Shown piece after piece: positions 55,737 through 64,000 of a stretch of DNA of 64,000 nt. Numbering within the stretch: the stretch's first letter is position 1; every line of letters starts with the position of its first letter. This DNA is from Clostridiales bacterium (lineage in GTDB: Bacteria; Bacillota; Clostridia; Peptostreptococcales; Anaerovoracaceae). The stretch covers positions 3,500,929-3,564,928 of the forward strand of contig CP042469.1 in assembly GCA_015243575.1 (NCBI GenBank), read 5' to 3'. The notes beneath the pieces were generated by a model. The model was given only the letters and a program-made list of their open reading frames with translations, ran no database searches and was not told the origin of the DNA. Both the position numbers and the translations under genes were made by a program.

Positions 55737-56498
55737 ATGCAAAGGTTGGAACATAAAGTCGCAATCATAACTGGAGGAAATTCGGGAATTGGTCTCGCAG
55801 CTGCTTCCCTTTTCTGCAGAGAAGGTGCGAAGGTTGTCATTTCAGGCAGACGGGATGCAGAAAATCAGAAGGCTGTAGATGCGATCACGGCTGCCGGTGG
55901 TGAAATCATGGCAGTCTGTGCAGATCTGTCGAAGCAAGAGGAGTGCAAAAAACTCGTAGATGCGACCATCGCTAAGTATGGAAGAATTGATATCCTCGTA
56001 AACAATGCCGGGATTGCAGATAAACATATGCCCATTACAAAATGTACCGAAGAATGGTATGATACGGTCTGCAAAATAGATCAGTATACGGTCTACTACA
56101 TGAGCAAATATGCACTTGAGCATATGGAGAAGGCGGGAAAAGGCGCGATCGTCAACGTTTCCTCCATTGGCAGCCAAGGCGTAGCCGGCATTTCCTACAG
56201 TGCAGCAAAAGCGGCAGTAAATGCAATGACAAAAAACATTGCGATTCAATTTGCACAGACTGACATTCGCTGCAATGCAGTTGCCCCGGGTCCAACGCCT
56301 ACAGCATTGAATGCCCCCGATGCCACGGTGGATTTTGATATGGAATTCGCAAGCGCAACTGCAAGGCACCTTGATTTGACGGTTCCCGAAGCGCAGGCTG
56401 AGGATCAGGCAGAGGCTATTTTGTTTTTTGCAAGTGATGCAGCTAAAGCCATAACAGGACAGATTCTATACGTGGATCACGGTACATCCTTGTATTAG
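55737..56498 (+). CDS. Short-chain dehydrogenase/reductase
   Basis: 253 residues, classical SDR. Cofactor loop TGGNSGIGLAA near residue 12-22; NNAG at about 88; catalytic Ser in VNVSSIGSQG; YSAAK Tyr/Lys; then PGPTPTALN. The GRRD after beta-2 (an Arg) suggests NADP(H), but this is not certain. It lies 121 bp after a beta-diketone hydrolase gene, so it may interconvert a hydroxy group and a ketone, either before ring opening or on the open-chain product. A GTG directly precedes the chosen ATG 55737; AAGGAG serves both. Downstream is a convergent htpG. Confidence 0.9.
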   Translation: MQRLEHKVAIITGGNSGIGLAAASLFCREGAKVVISGRRDAENQKAVDAITAAGGEIMAVCADLSKQEECKKLVDATIAKYGRIDILVNNAGIADKHMPITKCTEEWYDTVCKIDQYTVYYMSKYALEHMEKAGKGAIVNVSSIGSQGVAGISYSAAKAAVNAMTKNIAIQFAQTDIRCNAVAPGPTPTALNAPDATVDFDMEFASATARHLDLTVPEAQAEDQAEAILFFASDAAKAITGQILYVDHGTSLY

Positions 56499-56635
56499 AC
56501 TTACGAATCTCAGCAGCAGTCTTGTATCGGTATCCGGATGAACTGTGGCGCGCAGCCTCCGTACAATCGGTACGATGCCGCTGAGCGGTTTAAAGAAAGC
56601 AAACAACGAATCAAACTGAATTTGACCAATTAGAA

Positions 56636-56675
56636 AATGCCGCCAGACAGAACTATCGTTCAACCTGGCGGCATT
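56636..56675 (-). terminator. Terminator of htpG
   Basis: AATGCCGCCAG / CTGGCGGCATT perfect 11-bp stem. On the minus strand it is followed by TTTTCTAATT. It lies between convergent SDR and htpG genes and may act on both. Confidence 0.75.
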
Positions 56676-56698
56676 CTGCAATGATATTAATGTTAGGG

Positions 56699-58663
56699 TT
56701 ACCGTTGAATGTATTGGCCGATGATCGCTTCACTTCTTGCGATAAAATCTCCAACATAGTCCGTGTTCATTGCCCCCTGGCTCATCAGTGCCAGGTCGAA
56801 AAGCTGGTTAAGAATCAGGTAGGCCTGAGCCTCATCCTCAGTATGGGCAACATGCTGAAGGATATCATTGTTGAGATTCACAAGCAGCGTGCTTTTCGAC
56901 TGGGCTTCCTTTGCAGAGACATCCCCTGCCCCCAGCATACCGTAGATCTCCAGCATGTCCGCCATACGGCGTGATTTCTCATCGTGAAGGATCAGCGTTG
57001 TAATCCCTCTCTGCTCCAGCTTGGAAACCTTTAGTTCCAGCCTGCCAAGACGCTCACCCACTGCATTTTGTATTTTCTTCGTCAGCAGTGCCGCATCAGC
57101 CTCATCCTCTGGTGTGAGGCTTCCTTGCAGCAGTGCTTCCATATCGGAATCAATTCGTATGAATTTCGTACCGGGATGAACCAACTCCTGTCTGCGCAGA
57201 AATGGCTGATCGATCACATGATCAAATAGGAGCGCATTGAGCCCGCATTGCTTAAAAATACGAATATAATGAGCTTGCTCTATTGCATCTGATGCGTAAT
57301 AAACTGTTATCTGCTCCTTTGCTCCCCCGGCATCAATATCATGGGTTTCCCGTAAATCTGCGTTCGGTGCGATGCGATCACCCTGGAGATATTCTCCAAT
57401 GGTCAGATGCCCGCCGTATAGATCTTCGAATACAACCTTCCTGGTCATGACCGATGCAAAGATTTTATCCTGAAGAATTCCGTATTTTACAAACGCGTTT
57501 AAATGCGGCCAGTAGGCTTCATACTCCTGCCGTTTGGATTCAAACAGATGGTTCAAACCGATGGTTACCTCCTGAGAGAGGCATTCGTAGATCAGGCTGA
57601 TCACATCATTAATCTGTTCTTCTCCCCTGATATTTGCACGGGATACCACCATGGGCAGATCGGTACATTCGATGATTCCGCTCTGAAGATTGACAAATCT
57701 GGGCACAAGCTCTTTGATATTTTCTCCGATATATACCCCTTGATTGTATATTCGGAAGCAGCCATCCAATTCCTCCGTCTGATTTTTTGTGTTCCGGAAA
57801 AATATAATTCCCTTAACACCGATATCCGCACTTTCAAACTGAATCCAGAAAAGAGGATCAGATATATCATCGTAGAATTCTTTGTAGAATTGCTTCATGT
57901 CCTCTGACTGAATTTCGTGTTCCGGCTTCTTCCAGATTGGGTCAGGGTCATTCACTAAAATATGGTCAAAATCTGGCCCGTCCAAATAAATTTTCGTTTT
58001 TAGAAAAGCAAAATATTTTTTTATGATCTCATAAACCGCATCTGCTTTAAGCGTTCCCTCTTGATTAACATAAGGATGACTTTCATTTAGATACAGGATT
58101 ACATCCGTACCGTGTTCAGCCCTTGTCCCTTCTGTCGTCTGATAGGACATGTCCGAGCGGCAGTCCCAGCGCACTGAGGAAGCACCATTCTGCCAGGATC
58201 TTGTTTCAATTGCAACATGATCTGCAATCATAAACGCAGAATAAAAACCCACGCCAAAATGGCCGATGATCTTATTCTTTTGGTCCTCATTGTAATGCTG
58301 TATAAAATCTGCTGCACCGGAAAAAGCGATTTGGTTGATATATCGGTCAATCTCATCTCTCGTCATTCCAATTCCATTATCCGATATGATGATCCTGTTT
58401 TTCTCAGCATCAAGTGTTACGCTTATTTCACCTGCGTATTTTTCTGCAAGATACTTCCCTTCTGAGTAAGCATCTCTTGCATCCCTGACGGCACCTCTGC
58501 CATCAACTTCGTCCTGCTGCAGCGAAGAAAACTTTTCAACGGCATCTGCCGCATTCGAAATCAGTTCTCGAAAAACAATGTCCTGCTCTGTGTAAAGCCA
58601 TTTTTTCAAAATGGTAAATATATTTTTACTCTCTATTGATAGAAATCCGCTCTGTTCGCTCAC
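56699..58663 (-). CDS. htpG: Molecular chaperone HtpG (Hsp90)
   Basis: 654 residues. GHKL ATPase domain with FRELISNAADA, ISDNGIGMTRDEI and IGHFGVGFYSAFMIAD; middle domain with GCFRIYNQGVYIGENIKELVPRFVNLQSGIIECTDLPMVVSR (the conserved client/ATP arginine region); C-terminal dimerisation domain. A cytosolic stress chaperone. It interrupts the 54.7-62 kb catabolic block on the opposite strand, so it is probably independent. The start ATG has only a weak GGCGG-like site. Length and order are normal. Confidence 0.93.
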   Translation of the reverse strand: MSEQSGFLSIESKNIFTILKKWLYTEQDIVFRELISNAADAVEKFSSLQQDEVDGRGAVRDARDAYSEGKYLAEKYAGEISVTLDAEKNRIIISDNGIGMTRDEIDRYINQIAFSGAADFIQHYNEDQKNKIIGHFGVGFYSAFMIADHVAIETRSWQNGASSVRWDCRSDMSYQTTEGTRAEHGTDVILYLNESHPYVNQEGTLKADAVYEIIKKYFAFLKTKIYLDGPDFDHILVNDPDPIWKKPEHEIQSEDMKQFYKEFYDDISDPLFWIQFESADIGVKGIIFFRNTKNQTEELDGCFRIYNQGVYIGENIKELVPRFVNLQSGIIECTDLPMVVSRANIRGEEQINDVISLIYECLSQEVTIGLNHLFESKRQEYEAYWPHLNAFVKYGILQDKIFASVMTRKVVFEDLYGGHLTIGEYLQGDRIAPNADLRETHDIDAGGAKEQITVYYASDAIEQAHYIRIFKQCGLNALLFDHVIDQPFLRRQELVHPGTKFIRIDSDMEALLQGSLTPEDEADAALLTKKIQNAVGERLGRLELKVSKLEQRGITTLILHDEKSRRMADMLEIYGMLGAGDVSAKEAQSKSTLLVNLNNDILQHVAHTEDEAQAYLILNQLFDLALMSQGAMNTDYVGDFIARSEAIIGQYIQR

Positions 58664-58786
58664 GTTCGATTCCGCCTTTCAAAATCCTAATTATCCAAGT
58701 TCTCGTTTTCAACTGATACTGTTTCAAAATAAAACCCAACTGGTATTAGGCCCGTTGAAAACTCTCCCATTCCCCCATTCTTCTCG

Positions 58787-58827
58787 GGACTGTCCGAAAT
58801 GTTGGTTATAAACTTTTCGGACAGTCC
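58787..58827. repeat. Perfect 13-bp inverted repeat upstream of hydrolase copy 2
   Basis: GGACTGTCCGAAA (58787-58799) and TTTCGGACAGTCC (58815-58827) around 15 nt; TTCT/AGAA outside extends it with gaps. No T-run. It lies in the 390-bp gap between htpG (-) and hydrolase copy 2 (+). Rest of the gap: no gene seen, AT-rich from 58900 where the promoter should be. Confidence 0.65.
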
Positions 58828-59053
58828 AAGAAGAGGTTCATTCAGCACCTCTTCATTATAGCAAAGAACCCCTACAAACAGTTATGCAGAATCCGGCGAA
58901 CTCATATGCATAGATTGAATTTCACCCCCGTGCTTTCATCACGTATTATTGTAGTATCATCGTTTTGGATCGAAATAGTTTACGAATCAACATGCTGACA
59001 AACTGAAACTTAATCCCAAATTAATGATGAAGGATAACTTAATGGAGGTTAAA

Positions 59054-59941
59054 ATGACACAGAGAATTACAAATGCAGGCTATGTAAAATGGCCTACTTT
59101 CGAAGAAATTAAGGAAATGTTCAAAGAACATTTTATCATGGACAGAAGAGAAGACGGCGTTGTTACGGTTCGGATGCACTGTCAGGGCGGTCCACTGATC
59201 TGGTCCATGGAACTCCACGATGCCATCGGTAAGATGTGGAGACTTTTGGGAACAGACCGTGATACAGAAATGATCATCTTCACAGGAACCGGAAACATCT
59301 GGGTGTCAGATTTTGAAGCAGCAAGCTGGGCTCCAGAAGGAGACAATGCAGGCGAAACAAGATACACCCATATGTTTGTTGACGGCAGACGCATGATCAT
59401 CACTATGATACAGGACACAGAAGTGCCTACCCTTGGCGTACTGAGCGGCTCCGGCGGCCACATTGAGCTTGCCTGTATGTGCGACTTCTGTATCGCTGCA
59501 GATGACATCACTGTTCTCGATCCTCATATGCTCCCAGGAATAAACAATGTTCCCGGTGATGGCATTCAGAGCTGCTTTATGGAATTGATGCCCACGAGAC
59601 AGGCCGTTTGGTATCTGATGACCGGCGATAAGCTGACAGCCGAGCAGCTAGTTCAGTTTGGACTGGTATCAGAAATCGTTCCAAGAGAAAAGCTCATGGA
59701 TCGTGCTTATGAAATCGCTGATCTTCTCATGGCGCAAAACCGTATTGCAAGACGCCTTGCTACGCAGGTTGTTCGCCGCCCCTGGAAAAAGAGAATCATC
59801 GATGATCTTGACTGTGCTTTTGGAACAGAGATGTTTGGTATGTTCTGTGCAGACGAGCTTCATTCAAATCTGCTGTCCATGATTGATTATCTGGGAATGA
59901 CGGACAAGATCGATCCTCCTTTTGTAGGAAAAATCAGATAG
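59054..59941 (+). CDS. Crotonase-fold beta-diketone hydrolase (6-oxocamphor hydrolase-like), copy 2
   Basis: 295 residues, collinear with copy 1 (54728) and differing at 23 positions by my count, mostly conservative and in the last third. H136, H158 and D169 are all kept. Differences at residues 153 (Thr for Val) and 163 (Ile for Thr) lie near the active-site segment, so the pair may differ in substrate. GGAGGTTAAA directly precedes ATG 59054; an upstream in-frame ATG at 59024 is not favoured. It leads into butyrate kinase (128 bp) and phosphotransbutyrylase. Confidence 0.85.
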   Translation: MTQRITNAGYVKWPTFEEIKEMFKEHFIMDRREDGVVTVRMHCQGGPLIWSMELHDAIGKMWRLLGTDRDTEMIIFTGTGNIWVSDFEAASWAPEGDNAGETRYTHMFVDGRRMIITMIQDTEVPTLGVLSGSGGHIELACMCDFCIAADDITVLDPHMLPGINNVPGDGIQSCFMELMPTRQAVWYLMTGDKLTAEQLVQFGLVSEIVPREKLMDRAYEIADLLMAQNRIARRLATQVVRRPWKKRIIDDLDCAFGTEMFGMFCADELHSNLLSMIDYLGMTDKIDPPFVGKIR

Positions 59942-59975
59942 TTAGACTCACATCGTTTCAAAGCAAAATGCTTAT

Positions 59976-60015
59976 GACTGCGGCTTTAGGTCCTGGTGCA
60001 GGTAAAACCGCAGTC
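59976..60015. repeat. Hairpin between hydrolase copy 2 and butyrate kinase
   Basis: GACTGCGG-CTTT and AAAA-CCGCAGTC form a stem with an inner loop of about 16 nt. No T-run, so the transcript may continue into the kinase gene. Confidence 0.5.
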
Positions 60016-60069
60016 AGCGGCATTCTCAGCTAAGCAAGAAACGCAGGGCAAGAAAGGAATCAGAATTAA

Positions 60070-61194
60070 ATGAAGAAAATATTTACCATAAACTGTGGTT
60101 CGACTTCAACGAAAGTCGCATATTTTCATGATGACATTCTAATGAGTAAAGTATCTTTGGACATTTCTTCAGAGCAGCTGAAGCAGATGCCTAAGACATT
60201 GCAGCAGCTTGAGCTGAGGACTGGCCAAGTCAGAGCGTTCCTAACGGAAAATCATTTAGACCCCAAGGAGTTTGACATCATTGTTGCCAGAGCAGGTACC
60301 ATTCCTGCGGTCCCCACAGATGGTGCCTATGAAGTGAATGCGCTCATGCTTGCATCAGTAACCTATGCACCGGAAGCGCAGCATGCATCTACCCTCTCCT
60401 GCCTCATTGCAAATGAGCTTGTAAAGGACCTTGCGGTCCCAGTTATCATCTACGATCCAACCTGTGTAGATTCTGCAGACCCCATTGCAAAGATTACGGG
60501 TATTCCTGAGATTACCAACATGCCGGTAGCCCATCTGCTGAATACAAAGATGGCAGGAATCACTTACGCCGAATCCATTAACAAAAACTACAAGGATTTG
60601 AACCTGATCATCGTTCAGCTTGGCGGTGGAATTACCCTTGGGTTTCATGATCATGGCAGAATTGCTGACTGGATTTATGATGACGAGGGTCCCATGTCAC
60701 CCCAGCGGGCCGGAAGAATTCCCACCAGATATTTGGCCAACCTCTGTTACAACAGCAAGCTGACGCTGCAGGAAATGCGCATGTATCTCTGCGGTCAAAG
60801 CGGTCTTTCCGCTTATTTCGGTACACAAGACGTGAGAGATGTGGAGAAGCTGATTGAATCCGGTGACGAGAAGGCTGAGCTGGTACTTCATGCGCTTGCC
60901 TATGGTGTGGCAAAAGGGATTGGTGAGCTTTCCGTAATTCGGGGAGGCGAGGTGGATCAGATCATCTTAACCGGTGGAATCGCCTACTCTGAGCGTATTA
61001 CAAAATGGATCAACGAACTTGTTCACTTTATTGCACCCGTTACGGTTATCCCCGGAGAAAAAGAGATGGAAGCACTTGCTGCCGGTGGTCTTCGGGTTCT
61101 GAATGGAGAAGAGGAAATCCATCCCTATACGGTATATCCAAAGGGCTATTCTTCCATTGAGGAGATTATCAATAATCCAAGCTTTCTTGCTTAG
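60070..61194 (+). CDS. buk: Butyrate kinase family protein
   Basis: 374 residues, ASKHA-fold acyl kinase: FTINCGSTSTKVAYF at the start (phosphate 1 loop), VARAGTIPAVPTDGAYEVN, IYDPTCVDSADPIAKITGIPEI, IVQLGGGITLGFHDHGRIAD, and VIRGGEVDQIILTGGIAYS (adenosine loop). Buk-type rather than acetate kinase (AckA is about 400 residues with FNAGSSSLK). It makes ATP from butyryl phosphate. It lies 16 bp before phosphotransbutyrylase. The order kinase-transferase is the reverse of the usual ptb-buk. GAAAGGAATCAG before the ATG is a fair ribosome site. Confidence 0.9.
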   Translation: MKKIFTINCGSTSTKVAYFHDDILMSKVSLDISSEQLKQMPKTLQQLELRTGQVRAFLTENHLDPKEFDIIVARAGTIPAVPTDGAYEVNALMLASVTYAPEAQHASTLSCLIANELVKDLAVPVIIYDPTCVDSADPIAKITGIPEITNMPVAHLLNTKMAGITYAESINKNYKDLNLIIVQLGGGITLGFHDHGRIADWIYDDEGPMSPQRAGRIPTRYLANLCYNSKLTLQEMRMYLCGQSGLSAYFGTQDVRDVEKLIESGDEKAELVLHALAYGVAKGIGELSVIRGGEVDQIILTGGIAYSERITKWINELVHFIAPVTVIPGEKEMEALAAGGLRVLNGEEEIHPYTVYPKGYSSIEEIINNPSFLA

Positions 61195-61210
61195 GGAAAG
61201 GAGTACCTTC

Positions 61211-62125
61211 ATGTATGAAAGTTTTCAAGCACTAAAAGAAACATGCCTTGATTCCTCAGCAATGAAGAAGCGTATCGTAGTAGCCGGTGCTGCAGATGAG
61301 CACGCTCTGGAAGCGGTCTTTCTTGCTCAGGAAAAAGGCTATGTTACTCCAATACTGATAGGGAACCATGATGAGGTATCCCGGCTTGTGGCTCAGCTGG
61401 GATTTGAAGACGCACCCTATGAAATTGAGCATTGCTCCTCCGAGACCAATCCATCTTCTGTTGCAGTGGGGCTGATCCGCGAAGGCCGAGGTGACTTTAT
61501 CCTAAAGGGAAAAATGGAGACAAAAGATCTTCTAAAACCCATTCTCAACAAGGAATCGGGTCTGAACGCAGGCGGCTTTATCACGCATTTTGGCATTATG
61601 GAGTTGAAGGGCTACCACAAGCTCCTCGCCATGAGCGACAGCGCGGTAATTCCCTATCCCTCTCTTGAAGATAAAATTCAAATCACGAAGCTCTGTTCAA
61701 AAGCTCTAATGAAGCTTGGATACGAGAATCCGGTAATTGGCGCCCTTTGCGCTGTAGAAACGATCAATCCCAAGATGCCGGAAACCCTGGATGCACAGCA
61801 GCTTCAGCAGCTCTCTGAGGATGGCGCCTTTGGAGCAGGCATCGTCGTAGGGCCGATATCCTTTGATCTTGCCACACGGAAGGAAGCCGCTGTCATCAAA
61901 GGGTATCCCTCCCCTTATGCAGGAGAAGTGGATATGCTTTTAGTACCCAATATGGTCACCGGCAATGTTATGAGCAAGATCTGGAACGGAGATCCTGAGA
62001 ATATCCTTGCAGGCTGCCTGATCGGTGCGGATGTCCCCATTGCCCTTACCTCCAGAAGCGCTTCGATGAACGAGAAACTCTATTCAATTTTACTATGTAC
62101 TTTGTTGAGCGGAAGTAAAGCGTGA
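61211..62125 (+). CDS. ptb: Phosphate butyryl/acetyltransferase
   Basis: 304 residues, the Ptb size. Converts butyryl-CoA (or another acyl-CoA) and Pi to acyl phosphate for the kinase. Family segments are RIVVAGAADEHALEAV, FILKGKMETKDLLKPILNKESGL, HFGIMELKGYHKLLAMSDSAVIPYP, DGAFGAGIVVGPISFDLA and LLVPNMVTGNVMSK. ATG 61211 has AAAGGAG 7 nt upstream, right behind the butyrate kinase stop; the frame open from 61103 only overlaps that gene. Together the two give one ATP per acyl-CoA. Confidence 0.9.
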   Translation: MYESFQALKETCLDSSAMKKRIVVAGAADEHALEAVFLAQEKGYVTPILIGNHDEVSRLVAQLGFEDAPYEIEHCSSETNPSSVAVGLIREGRGDFILKGKMETKDLLKPILNKESGLNAGGFITHFGIMELKGYHKLLAMSDSAVIPYPSLEDKIQITKLCSKALMKLGYENPVIGALCAVETINPKMPETLDAQQLQQLSEDGAFGAGIVVGPISFDLATRKEAAVIKGYPSPYAGEVDMLLVPNMVTGNVMSKIWNGDPENILAGCLIGADVPIALTSRSASMNEKLYSILLCTLLSGSKA

Positions 62126-62127
62126 GT

Positions 62128-62155
62128 GCCCCTTCATAGGAGCCCCTTCATAGGA
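62128..62155 (+). repeat. 14-bp tandem duplication
   Basis: GCCCCTTCATAGGA occurs twice without a gap (62128-62141, 62142-62155), then TAGGGC, which can pair with GCCCC. Lies between the convergent ptb and MFS genes and may act as a terminator remnant. Confidence 0.6.
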
Positions 62156-62182
62156 TAGGGCATCTCGAAACATAAGGAAGCT

Positions 62183-63463
62183 TTAATGTTTTCCGATACA
62201 GGCATCGTCGATTCTGGAAACCAGGAAGATTCCAATAATGTCCAGTGCTGCGATGATGCCATATGCACCGCTGTATCCTCCCAGCCTGACCATGCCAACG
62301 GCAATAATTACAAATGCAAAGGAGCGGACAACACCGGTGATAGGATTGAGGACGGCCATGGAGCGAATAAAATCATACCGACCAAACACAGTAGCAGCCA
62401 TGGATGGAAAGAGATTGCCGATGCCGCCAATTCCAACTCCCGTAAAGAAGATGGACGCATAAAGGATCATGTCGCTTGGATTTGGTATGGCGCAAAGAAC
62501 AAGCGCGATCAGATACCAGACTCCGTAAAGAACAGAAGTTATTTTAGTACCGATTTTCTGATCCATCCAGCCCGTGCCATAGCTTCCAAACAATCCAAGT
62601 ACTGCTGCGACAGACATCATTGCCGTTGCTTTTTCAATGGGCCAGCCTGAAGCCATGAGACGAGGGATGAGTTGGCTGACCAGCGCTACTGTAACAAGAA
62701 TATAGATTCCATAGCCCAAACCGATGAGCCAGGTTTGCTTATTGGCAATTAATTTTACTGGGGTCCATGGTGACTTATAATCCTGTATTTCCCTGAAATT
62801 AGCTTCGATCTCCTCTTTCGTGAACTGACCGTTATCCGGGGCACAGCCCAGTTCTTCCGGAGTATCACGAATAATAAACCAGCCAAGGATACCCACTACC
62901 ATAAGTATAATTCCCCAGATTACAAACGACCCGCCAAGAGACAATTTGTGCATAATGAGCAGGAATAAAGGAATAAACGTGGCGGAAGCCATATTCTGGC
63001 CCATGGTTGCCCAGCCCAAAGCGAGGCCCTTTTTTATTGGAAACCATTTTGCCATCAGTGAGTTTGCTACCGTGAAGGTGAAGCCCATGCCCATGAAATT
63101 TACCAGCGAAGTAATGATAAAAAATCCAGTAATTGTATGGACGAACGAATAGAGCATAAAACTGATGCCTCCGATGACCGAAGTAACCAATAATGTCAGT
63201 CTCAGACTTTTCTTATCCGCAAATACAGCCCAGAAAATAGAACCGATAATACCAAACCATGCAGCGGGCGTTGTAATTGCAAGAACCTGAGGAACCTCTA
63301 GGTGATTCGACATTGCGAAATTGATAACAATTATGTTCAGCCCATCTGTACAGAAACCGGAATAGAAGTAGAACATTAACCCGGCGAATACAATCATTAA
63401 CCATCCTTTTGTGCCAAAATTACTTTTTGTAGTGTTCGTTGCCATAGCCGTTTGATTACTCAT
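62183..63463 (-). CDS. MFS transporter, oxalate:formate antiporter (OFA)-like
   Basis: 426 residues with 12 membrane segments and a central cytosolic loop (about 195-235). N-terminal half: WLMIVFAGLMFYFYSGFCTDGLNIIVINFA; then MGFTFTVANSLMAKWFPIKKGLALGWATMGQNMAS, which is the A-like motif region of OFA-group carriers of organic anions. Possibly imports the pathway substrate or exports a product. GGAGGG lies 10 nt before the ATG. It converges on ptb and diverges from the LysR gene, the classic position for a LysR target. Confidence 0.85.
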   Translation of the reverse strand: MSNQTAMATNTTKSNFGTKGWLMIVFAGLMFYFYSGFCTDGLNIIVINFAMSNHLEVPQVLAITTPAAWFGIIGSIFWAVFADKKSLRLTLLVTSVIGGISFMLYSFVHTITGFFIITSLVNFMGMGFTFTVANSLMAKWFPIKKGLALGWATMGQNMASATFIPLFLLIMHKLSLGGSFVIWGIILMVVGILGWFIIRDTPEELGCAPDNGQFTKEEIEANFREIQDYKSPWTPVKLIANKQTWLIGLGYGIYILVTVALVSQLIPRLMASGWPIEKATAMMSVAAVLGLFGSYGTGWMDQKIGTKITSVLYGVWYLIALVLCAIPNPSDMILYASIFFTGVGIGGIGNLFPSMAATVFGRYDFIRSMAVLNPITGVVRSFAFVIIAVGMVRLGGYSGAYGIIAALDIIGIFLVSRIDDACIGKH

Positions 63464-63641
63464 TATTATTTCCCTCCAAAATGTCCGCTAAGCGCAGCTT
63501 TTTATGTGATCAGCGAGGACGATTCATCTCCGCTAATGATAAAAAAATAACATGCCTACGCTAAAAAATAAAATATAACCTTGGACATAATGGTATATCA
63601 ATGACGGCATTATAACCTTTTGCGAAGGAGAAATGAATCAA

Positions 63642-64000
63642 ATGGATTTAAATCAATTGAAATATTTTCGTGAAGTTGCGAAAACCGGCAATATGTCTAA
63701 AGCAGCGCAGGATTTATATATTACGCAGCCAAACCTCAGCAGAAGCATTGCGAGACTGGAAAAGGAAATCGGCGCATGCCTTTTTGACCATCGAAAGGGA
63801 AAAATCGTGCTTAATGAATATGGCAGAGCCTTTTTATCCAGCGTGGAGCTAATCTTTTCAGAGTTAAACTTTGGCGTTCAGACCGTGCGCAGGTTATACG
63901 AGACAAGTCAGAACAACCTCTCTCTGGCCTGTACCATTGATGGATTTTTATGTGACGTACTCAAAGATTTTTTTCTTTCAAATCCAACCATTGGAATTAA
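63642..64000 (+). CDS. LysR-family transcriptional regulator (3' end outside window)
   Basis: First 119 codons of a LysR regulator: MDLNQLKYFREVAKTGNMSK then AAQDLYITQPNLSRSIARLEKEIGACLFDH, a standard winged helix-turn-helix with linker helix. The start of the effector domain (NLSLACTIDGFLCDVLKDFF) is visible. ATG 63642 is the expected LysR start; ATG 63633 three codons earlier is only 2 nt from GGAG. Divergent from the MFS gene (178 bp apart), where two TATAACCTT direct repeats (near 63574 and 63610) and AT-rich sequence could be its binding region. Likely regulates the catabolic block. Confidence 0.9.
   Translation, partial: MDLNQLKYFREVAKTGNMSKAAQDLYITQPNLSRSIARLEKEIGACLFDHRKGKIVLNEYGRAFLSSVELIFSELNFGVQTVRRLYETSQNNLSLACTIDGFLCDVLKDFFLSNPTIGI

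Noticed and set aside
56699-58663. htpG as part of the catabolic cluster
   Set aside because: Opposite strand, own terminator and a general chaperone role; placement alone does not support a pathway role.

Overview
The window reads as a chromosomal segment of an anaerobic, low-to-mid GC Firmicute of the Clostridia. The basis is a T-box-controlled leucine operon, a long clostridial-type glutamine synthetase, DUF951, DUF1836 and UPF0182 family proteins, S-layer-homology (SLH) surface proteins, a butyrate kinase/phosphotransbutyrylase pair, strong GGAGG ribosome sites and several TTG/GTG starts. Assignment below class is inference; an Anaerovoracaceae/Eubacteriales-like organism would fit. There are no rRNA genes, phage modules, CRISPR arrays or intact insertion sequences.

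Layout. 1-2.8 kb: end of a GGDEF-EAL protein, an extradiol-dioxygenase-like protein and a two-repeat protein of unknown function. 2.8-8.2 kb: a very large secreted FMN-binding/GLUG/SLH protein behind a strong promoter with three identical palindromic operators. 8.3-13.5 kb: leuA-leuC-leuD-leuB with a T-box leader and an unusual 157-bp tandem repeat between leuC and leuD. 13.7-20.1 kb: small acidic protein, putP, a membrane protein, DUF951, serS and glutamine synthetase, all on the minus strand. 20.6-32.4 kb: housekeeping genes (HerA-like ATPase, SGNH hydrolase, mutY, CBS-type inorganic pyrophosphatase, UPF0182, PEP carboxykinase family). 32.4-37.4 kb: zinc-ribbon membrane protein, small proteins and a radical SAM/SPASM protein. 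37.5-38.4 kb: tRNA-Lys, a second copy of its 3' half about 330 bp downstream, and a compact type I toxin-antitoxin locus with an antisense RNA. 38.4-44.6 kb: transporters (two sodium:solute symporters, one with a translationally coupled 46-residue membrane peptide; an APC permease), a nitrilase-family hydrolase and a small DNA-binding protein. 44.7-54.5 kb: SLH protein, YibE/F, alkaline phosphatase with a Pho-box-like region, a two-component system whose regulator ends in a DUF2294/MpsC-like domain, an NhaC-type antiporter and a DbpA-type helicase.

54.7-64 kb holds the most striking gene set: two nearly identical crotonase-fold proteins (23 differences in 295 residues by my count) resembling 6-oxocamphor hydrolase, a beta-diketone hydrolase, with its His/His/Asp residues kept; an SDR oxidoreductase; butyrate kinase and phosphotransbutyrylase; an OFA-type MFS carrier; and a divergent LysR regulator. 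I infer a fermentative route in which a cyclic 1,3-diketone is opened hydrolytically and the acyl-CoA products yield ATP through acyl phosphate. HtpG sits inside this block on the other strand and is probably unrelated.

All assignments are by reading the sequence; no database search was possible.
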